NCBI RefSeq assembly: GCF_026151205.1
Contig: NC_087081.1
Location: forward strand, 12,153,113-12,217,112
Direction of reading: 5' to 3'
DNA from: Bolinopsis microptera
Lineage: Eukaryota; Ctenophora; Tentaculata; Lobata; Bolinopsidae
Length of the DNA: 64,000 nt
Shown piece after piece: positions 56,701 through 64,000 of the stretch (positions are counted from its first letter, which is position 1; each line of letters opens with the position of its first letter). The position numbers and the translations under genes are program-made. Below the pieces are notes generated by a model. That model was not told the origin of the DNA and ran no database searches. It worked only from the letters and a program-made list of their open reading frames with translations.

Positions 56701-59700
56701 AAAAAAAACAATCGTTTTGTAATCACACTACACTGCTGTCTGCCACAGATATTCATCTCACATCTAATTAATATAACCACCTTTTTACTTACTACTAATT
56801 CTATACTTTCATTAACTTCAAATTTCTTGTAGCTCCTGGAGTCGCAACTGACGAGAATAAAAACCATTCTCACGACAGAGGGGCTATCATTAGAGAAATA
56901 CCCTGAACTGAATCTAAAACTACCTGATGAGCACACAGTGAGTAACCACAGAGAAAAATTATGAGTCAATCCCTCCGATGCAGTGGCGTAACTTAGGGCC
57001 CCGCAGACCCCGCTGTGCGGGGGGGGGGCGCCGTATAAGGGGGGCGCAATTTTCCTGAATTTTAGGCGCTTTCACTGAAAAAACGCCTTGTTTGTGTATT
57101 TCCCTGTCCAATTTAGCGTTCGGTCGACGCGAAAAAAATATTTGGGGTACCCTTTTTTGCTTCAGGGGGCGCAAAAAGCTGTAGGGGGGCGAGAAAAAAA
57201 GTACCCGACTTTTTTTTTTTTTTTTTTTTTTTTTAATTTTTTTAGGGACACAAAAAATTTTAGGGGGGCGCTTTTCATCACTGAGCGGGGGGGGGGGGCG
57301 CCAAAAGGCAAAGTTACGCCACTGCTCCGATGACTTTTGGATTGAAGCCATAGAGCCCTCTGATTGACAAATTGTGATAAACATTATCAAAAGCTTTTAA
57401 AACTTCTTGAGTGGAGGCACTGTGGATTACGTCTGGTGGATAAGTGTCGTCATAGCTTCTTTGCCAATTTTCATGAGGGCGACTGGACCAGCAACTCGCT
57501 TTAAATCACAAGTGTTCAGTTTCTTTGTCCTTGTGTAATCAGAGATCTAAGATTAACGAATGATGAATTCCCATTCTAACAAAAAATGCCCAGGTGAAAA
57601 AAATTAGGATAAGATCGCCACCACTGCTGGAAGAAATTCCGAAGCATGAGATATCTTTACAAGATGAACTCAATCTTGAAGGTAAGTTCCTGAGATATCT
57701 TCTCCAGATGAATCGATCCTGATCTTTGGTACGTTATGCTTATAAAAGTAAGTTTACAATTTCAATCTTTAAAATACAGTTCCGATGATATATGTATAAA
57801 CTCCAACACTTAGGAGCATTAATCAATGAGCGACTAAGACAAGCCAGTGATGTTGGTGATACAGAGTCGCTCGAAATGAAGGTGAGCGTCAGTCTTCAGT
57901 CTTACTATGAATTTTTAGGTATATTTTTTAATAGGACCCAGAGATACCCTGATAACTGATAATCTGTCCGTATTCAAACTAAGACTATGTTTTCACTTTT
58001 CAGAACACTCAACTGGAACAGGAACTGCTAAGAAGTGAAACTGAGAAGAACGCACTTTTAGTGGACGTTCACAGAGCAGAAAAAATAGCAGGCAGTAAAG
58101 ATAAAGAAATAAATTCATTGAAAGATGAACTCAAATCTGTGACAACTAAAATCCTCGACCTAGAGTCACAGGTAAATAATTCTACCTTCCTCCATTTACA
58201 CATCCACCACCTACATTACAGTTGTAACTTAGTAAACTTACTCCCTGCATTAGATTGCTCGCCAAATTTGTTTTAAATCGACACTGATTCCTAATCAGTT
58301 GTCCGGTATCCGTATAGGGTTGTGGTTAGGGTTGTGGTTAGGGTTGTGGTTAAGGTTGTGGTTAAGGTTGTGGTTAAGGTTGTGGTTAGGGTTGTGCTTA
58401 GGGTTGTGCTTAGGGTTTTGGTTTAGCCTAAGGTTGTGGTTAAGGCTGTGGTTAGGGTTAGGGTTTTCATAGAACCGTCTTGTTCGGCTGCAAAACTGTA
58501 AAAACCCAAGTCACGTAATAATGTTTTTACTTTTTACCATGTAATTTTGTATCCTTTTTTACGTCCATGCTCTCCGTACGCAGTCATACATCAAACCTTA
58601 ACAACAGAAACCGACACACTCCCTATCTTTAGATCCGTGTCCGCACCAATAACGTAACTATTTCACCCCCTGTCGACCTTAAACGATGACGTAACTTACG
58701 CCGTAAAACCCAATAAAATTCTTTGAGTGTGTGTGTATAATAACTTTCGACTATTAAACTACAGATTGACATTTTATGCAAAGAAGCATTATTGAGATCC
58801 ATATTTAGACCTTATATAGTATAATAAGTAGTGCAAGTAGCACCCGGGTGGTCATTATATTTCATATAAGTGTCTAGTGCAGCACTCTGTGTATCCACTT
58901 CCAGTGTGCCTGCTCCTTCTACTCCTCTTATCTTATCTTTTGTCTTAGCTTTTATCTTAGCTTTTGGTTGTGTTTTCAGTGTTAGAACGTCCTTTTTATA
59001 ATTCTAAGAAGTATAAAGGGCGAGTTTGTAAAATGATTCGCTAGGGTGAAAGTGAAATGAACTATTACTGTGACTCTGTTTCGTATGCTCTGCAAAAAGA
59101 TAAGGGAGGAGGTGAAATAAGATTTTGTAGTGAGGAGGAGCTGGAGAGAAAATAAGAAGCGATGTCAGGCGACTTTTTACTCGGAGTTTCAGTATTCGGC
59201 TTAGCCTTAGTACTTCTCTTAGTCGTGGAATTGTTAATACGTCGCCTCTCCCAACGACTCCCTCCTACGGTTGGTATATATTCTCTCACCTATGACCTAG
59301 CTAACAAGGAACCATTACCGACCACCATAATACCCTCACCTAACACCATGTCAACGCAAACTAGCACCGCCACCATGACACCCTCACCATGACACCATGA
59401 CACCATGACACGTTACTATAGTAATCTCCCCTGCTCGTAAATACTAGTTACACTACTAACACTGCACACATTCCCCCAGTTAGAAGTGTACGAAGAGCAG
59501 CGCTCTGTGATGGAGGAACAACAGATGAAGTTAGCGGAGCGTTTTGTCCGCAACAGTAGAGCCAGGAGGAGTTTTAGCAGGACTAACAGTAGCAGTAACC
59601 TCAGCAACACTAATGCCTCAGATAATGATTCGGAGGGTGTGAACGGTACGTAGACTATAATTTAGCAATTTTAATATTTGCGTAGGTACAGAACTTTGTC

Positions 59701-62700
59701 AATGACACACAGTATAATATATAGTCCTCCCCTTCTCCCCTTCTCCCCTTCTCCCCTTCTCCCCTTCTCCCCTTTTCCCCTTTTCCCCTTCTCCCCTTCT
59801 CCCCGTCTCCCCGTCTCCCCTTCTCCCCTTCTCCCCTTCTCCCCTTCTCCCCTTCTCCCCTTCTCCCCTTCTCCCCTTCTCCCCTTCTCCCCTTCTCCCC
59901 TTCTCCCCTTCTCCCCTTCTCCCCTTCTCCCCTTCTCCCCTTCTCCCCTTCTCCCCTTCTCCCCTTCTCCCCTTCTCCCCTTCTCCCCTTCTCCCCTTCT
60001 CCCCTTCTCCCCTTCTCCCCTTCTCCCCTTCTCCCCTTCTCCCCTTCTCCCCTTCTCCCCTTCTCCCCTTCTCCCCTTCTCCCCTTCTCCCCTTCTCCCC
60101 TTCTCCCCTTCTCCCCTTCTCCCCTTCTCCCCTTCTCCCCTTCTCCCCTTCTCCCCTTCTCCCCTTCTCCCCTTCTCCCCTTCTCCCCTTCTCCCCTTCT
60201 CCCCTTCTCCCCTTCTCCCCTTCTCCCCTGTCCTTGATTTATATTCATATTCCTGACTTTGTTTGACAACATTTATCGCAGATACACTGTTTGATGAAAA
60301 CATGCAACTGATAAGGGAAAAGTAAGTTTGAATACGACCATTCCAGTTACCAACTATAGTTACCAGGACAGGGCAACTGCATCATCTTTTGTCATCGCTG
60401 TGACTTTTCTTGATCAAGATTTTACATACAATTTTAAGGATTATCATTTGTAGTTAACCCCGATTTACCTCGACGGAGTTTGGGGAAAGGAATTGTTCGC
60501 GGTAAATCGGGGTTTGTTGTAAATCGGGACGAAGTAAATCGTGGTTATACTGTATTATTAGTTGTATAACTTCCTCTAAATTAAAATAACACTTTAGGCA
60601 GACTCTTCTTACGAAGTATACGCAGCTAGAGGCAAAGTCATTAGAGGTCGAAAGAACCCTCAAAGATCAAAAGTCTGAAGCAGAACGCAAACTTAGGCGT
60701 CTTGAGGTAATGTAACCTATCTGGTTGTTTTGTTACCCGGGGCCTGCTTTAATAATGACTGTTATCTTTATTTTATTTGATAATGTATGGCAAATATCAT
60801 ATCCACGTATTACCCATCAATGTTTACAGATTCTTAATTAATTTACACCTCATGAAATATTGTACAAGTTCCCTTTGTATACACTTTTTGTAAATTGAAA
60901 CTACGTATACATTTGAAGTATAAAGGGATAACAACTTATTCTCACGGTTTTTCTACTACTGTCTACTAACCATGGTTTTCACAACAATAATTTAATCTTC
61001 AGGAGGATTACTCTACCATCATGTCTTCAGAACAGAAAATGTCAGAACTGCTGAAGGAAATGTCTCTTAAGTTTGAGAGACTGAAGTGTTTGTATAATCT
61101 GCTGCAAAGTGAAGATAACGAGGTTAGTACCAGATCAAGATAAGGTTCAGATAATATAATTCTTACACTACCTTATCGGCCTTTATTTGAACAGCTACAT
61201 TAATTATAGAGGCCCTTACACTCTTATAGCATTCATTTTGATGTCCGTTCTGCGTTCATTTCATGTCCGTTTAAAATTATGTCCGTTCAAGCTATGTCCG
61301 GTCAAATAACATTCGGGATATTAATTAATACGCAGTGCTATGTTAAGACTTTAAGATACAGTTCTATGTTAAACACACAATAGTAAGTAAACTAACTGTA
61401 ATGTTGTAGGGGGAGGACCCGGAGGAACTAGTAGCCAGATTGAAGTACAAGAGAGGAGAGGTAGAAGCCTTGTTAAGAGACAGGACAGAGATGAGAACTC
61501 AAATAGTGTCACTGCAGAAGATGATTACTATGAGGAGTGTTGAGGAACACAAAACCGATCTGAATACTGGAGGTAAAGAAACTCTGCGTTGTTACTGTGG
61601 TAACAGGTTACTATTTAGCTGCAGGTTACTGTGGTAACAGGTTACTATTTAGCTGGTTGTACCGTGGTAACAGGTTCCTGGCTGTAACTGTGGTAACAGT
61701 AGAGTTTAAACCAGTCGAGTGTCGGAGCACACTTCGGATACAGTTTGAAAATCACACAGATGTTAAGCACATCTGGGATTACACTTGAGGCATACATATT
61801 TGAGGCACACCTGGGTCCTAGTATAGTGGCACATTCAGAAAATAATAGATTAGACACCAGACATACATAGCACTACAATTATACATATAACTGAGAAACA
61901 CTTTTGGCACACTTTTGGACTAAACTCAATTTAAAACGTATAACAGTACACGTGATGCCTATATAAGGTAATGTAACAGGACACAGGTCACATGATACAG
62001 CTACACAATGAAAGTTTAGTTTAACATTAACACCTAAACACAGGTATAGTGTCCCGCATACTAGCTGCGCTCAGAAAAAGGAGGTCCACTAAATCAGTTG
62101 GAGCTCTGGGGATTATAGCTAAGACAACAAGTGGAGCTGTAGGCAAGGATCTGGGGTAAGGTCACAGTTCACTTTAACATTTACATTATATTCGCTCTTT
62201 TATGCCGGTTATTCTACTACTATTCTGGTGCACAGTGCACACTTTGGTTAAGATAAGACAAGTTTCTTTAGCGTACCAGATATTCCTAAATTCACTTTCT
62301 CTTCGTCAGGCATTCGCTGTTAGAACTCAATCGGAGGACCTCGATAGCAGAGTGGGCTTGTATGAGAGGATCAGAATACAGCGCCCGAAAGATTGAGGAG
62401 TTGAAAGAACTCAGCTCTGTTCCAAGAAAAATTTCAAACGGCTGGACTTACTCTCCGGCGGGTAATTGGTTAATTGGAATACAAATGTAATAACCGTGTT
62501 GGCGATCTAATCATGGATATTGTGATTACTATAATAGTATTTTTTAATTTGATCGACATCCTTCGACTTCAGCCTGTTAAAAATATAAGTAATAAAAAGT
62601 GTATTTTGGGATAGTATCCTTTAGTTACTATTAGTAAGTTTAACATTCAATTTTTGCAGGAATATTCTCGAATGGTCTGCCCCCCTCTATTCCTTTGTAT

Positions 62701-64000
62701 AGCAAGTTACTCATGTTAGACGATCGACCACAGCGTGTTATCTGCACGTGCTTTGTGCCGCGTTGGCCATTTCCTCGATTCTCAGGTAAATACATCCCAA
62801 TACAAGTAGTAGTATTTCGTAGTAAAGTGGAACCCTGATATACCGCGAGGTTTGGGAGAAGGAAACATCCGCAGTAAATCAGGGTTCGCGGTGAATCAGG
62901 ATTCGCTGTGAATCGGGGTTTTGATTGTTATTTGTTCTCTCAATTTATGTTATGTCCTAATATAATATAATCTAAACTTTAACAACAAGGAGTAAGGATA
63001 ATGCTAGACAAGTCCACGAGGAGTCAGTCAACAGAATCCAGTGCAAGTGCAACTAAAACCAGTTTTGAGGGTCGAGACTCTTCCAGCAAATCTAAAGATT
63101 CTAGCTCCAGGTAAAGTTATCCACATTTGAGCATCTCAAACCTTAATGTCGCTAACATTAAGAATTAACTAATAAAGTAATAAGATATAAGGAGCACACT
63201 TTTAAAACGACTTAAAAGATGGACACTTTTGGCTGGCCAAACAATACCAAGTTGATACATGAAATATGTTATTATTTTATAAAATACTGCGAAGAATTGT
63301 ATTCAAATTGTAGCCTTGGTACTTGGTAGAAAAGATAATAACCGGAGCATGTAAAGTGAACTTTCGCAGGGGTTCCACTTGGTCAAGTAAAAATTCTATG
63401 CGCTCCACGCGCTCTATGGATGGGAAGTCCCACTTCCCCCTCATAGAGGAAGCAGTGATAAATTCAGAAAACGTGGCTCTGGGCATGCTCTGCATGTCCT
63501 CCCTGAAACCACTAGCCTGCGTTGCTTTGGAAACCAGGGTTATCGGTAAGTCTTATGTGTTGAACATTTTTCATCATTAAAGCTTTAATATGCAGCTATA
63601 GTTTCCATTAGGCATTAGGCAAGCAATATCGAACGGAAACAAGGTTCTGATGTAACGTACGGGTCCGTGTATCGTATATCTAATAAAATTTTCGTAACCG
63701 TAGTATTTATAATTAAACTGCACCCCCAGAGAGAGTGTCGAGTAAAGCAGAAGATGGTATGAGCGCGAGTTTGTTTTCACAAGACGTTTTGAGAAACTCC
63801 ATCAAACACGGCACTCCTTCCTCGCTGGAAAATAGGACACATGGTTTGTATAACTGCTATATTGAGATTTTTGTTCAAAGTTTATCCCCCCTGAAAGTTT
63901 GAGGAACGTGTTTTATCGCAAACTAATTTTGTATGCTCTGTTTGAATAACTCATTAACTCAGGAGAAGTGTCGGAGGCAGAGTTTGTAGACAAACCAGAG
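53715..64000 (+). CDS. JIP3/JIP4-like coiled-coil scaffold, 3' end off window
   Basis: 24 exons, all phases agreeing, about 924 codons in window: 53715-53814, 53984-54051, 54205-54318, 54418-54520, 54734-54873, 55011-55112, 55251-55397, 56454-56585, 56833-56937, 57594-57681, 57814-57881, 58004-58171, 59480-59645, 60282-60321, 60598-60706, 61003-61122, 61410-61572, 62044-62155, 62310-62461, 62660-62785, 62990-63110, 63370-63545, 63730-63843, 63963 onward. The N-terminus (MVYQE, then GEESKCLIPLV) resembles an RH1 domain; exons 3-17 are mostly coiled coil. Then come a basic RILAALRKRRS, NGWTYSP, GLPPSIPLYSKLL-MLDD and NSENVALGMLCMSS, in the same order as motifs before the beta-propeller of JIP3/JIP4. 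Those proteins link JNK kinases and kinesin/dynein to vesicles. The identification is by motif order only, and the distance to vertebrate proteins is large. Confidence 0.6.
54139..54192 (+). repeat. 9-bp array (AGTAACCAA) before an acceptor
   Basis: Six units ending 12 bp upstream of the exon 3 acceptor of the 53.7-kb gene. Confidence 0.9.
55940..56193 (-). pseudogene. Merlin (IS1016/IS1595-like) transposase fragment
   Basis: Minus-strand frame RLKYNKGGYREGMWVLGGVD, then NTGQCFLLPCP, LIRRWILPGSIIYTDEWGAY and NTLTAEGYTH. These match the DDE core of Merlin transposases, including the middle D in TDEW. The N-terminus and the third acidic block are missing, and the frame degenerates after GDDEGF. 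It lies in intron 7 of the scaffold gene. Confidence 0.75.
56981..57324. mobile_element. hAT-type MITE with 8-bp target duplication
   Basis: Termini CAGTGGCGTAACTT and AAGTTACGCCACTG; flanks CTCCGATG at 56973-56980 and 57325-57332 are identical 8-mers, the hAT signature. The interior is G-rich with a T22 run. It is inserted 43 bp after the exon 9 donor of the scaffold gene. A solo CAGTGGCGTAACGTTACC at about 55512 suggests a second, broken copy. Confidence 0.9.
58314..58467 (+). repeat. 12-bp GGTTGTGGTTAG array, telomere-like end
   Basis: About a dozen variant units in intron 12, finishing GGTTAGGGTTAGGG. Probably a local microsatellite, not a telomere relic, because most units are not TTAGGG. 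Confidence 0.85.
59162..59274 (+). CDS. Possible alternative first exon with membrane anchor
   Basis: ATG at 59162 opens MSGDFLLGVSVFGLALVLLL, a clear transmembrane helix, then basic RRLSQRLPPT up to an ACG|GTTGGT donor in phase 0. That phase fits exon 13 at 59480. It would give a shorter membrane-anchored form of the scaffold. The donor is weak, and no promoter was identified. Confidence 0.35.
59729..60229 (+). repeat. (TTCTCCCC)n array, about 500 bp
   Basis: About 62 units of an 8-mer, pure pyrimidine on the plus strand, in intron 13. Long frames on both strands here are artefacts of the 24-base codon cycle. Confidence 0.98.
60450..60555. repeat. Dispersed repeat, partner at 62826-62940
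   Basis: Both carry an AACCC-like start, TTTGGGGAAAGGAA or TTTGGGAGAAGGAA, and GCGGTAAATCGGGGTT-like phrases repeated two or three times. They resemble ends of pogo/Tigger-type elements, but no target duplication is visible. Confidence 0.5.

Noticed and set aside
58314-58467. Interstitial telomere
   Set aside because: Only the last two units are TTAGGG. The rest are a 12-mer variant, so local slippage is simpler.
59655-60303. Three frames of about 200 codons with perfect 8-residue repeats
   Set aside because: They are the three readings of an 8-base array. All strands and frames are open, so this is not coding evidence.

Overview
This is animal nuclear DNA, AT-rich (by eye roughly 35-40% G+C). 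The genes have many short phase-compatible GT-AG introns, and the rest is filled with retrotransposon pieces, small inverted-repeat DNA transposons and tandem arrays. The gene content (an LRRC58 orthologue, trypsin-SRCR proteases, a JIP3/JIP4-like scaffold) fits an invertebrate metazoan. The sequence alone does not settle the phylum.

Layout. 1-5.0 kb: minus-strand non-LTR retrotransposon with both reading frames open; its ORF1 joins an AlkB-type dioxygenase to an SGNH esterase. 6.2-8.0 kb: a 5'-truncated second LINE. 8.4-12.5 kb: SINE-like copies, a 435-bp 9-mer array and a degenerate ~170-bp satellite carrying GTGGTTAA/TTAACCAC palindromes. 12.7-19.5 kb (+): a seven-exon unknown host gene containing a LINE fragment with target-site duplication and, on the other strand, a broken secreted-protein gene. 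22.3-42.4 kb (-): LRRC58, seven exons, with one 17.5-kb intron. Inside that intron, on the opposite strand, lie two tandemly duplicated trypsin-SRCR protease genes, A (26.6-32.6 kb, open) and B (35.1-40.6 kb, split by a 3.1-kb transposon in exon 3). 43.7-46.8 kb (-): 3' exons of an unrecognised gene with a dead retroelement in an intron. 46-53.7 kb: SINE, GAA-triloop hairpins, a long foldback repeat and microsatellites. 53.7 kb to the right edge (+): 24 exons of a coiled-coil protein resembling JIP3/JIP4, still open at the edge.

The A/B duplication works as a natural comparison: three transposon or array events differ between the copies, so their empty sites can be read directly. Host exons were assigned by reading frame, splice signals and intron phase. 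Every joined pair reported keeps phase except LRRC58 exon 3, which is one base short.
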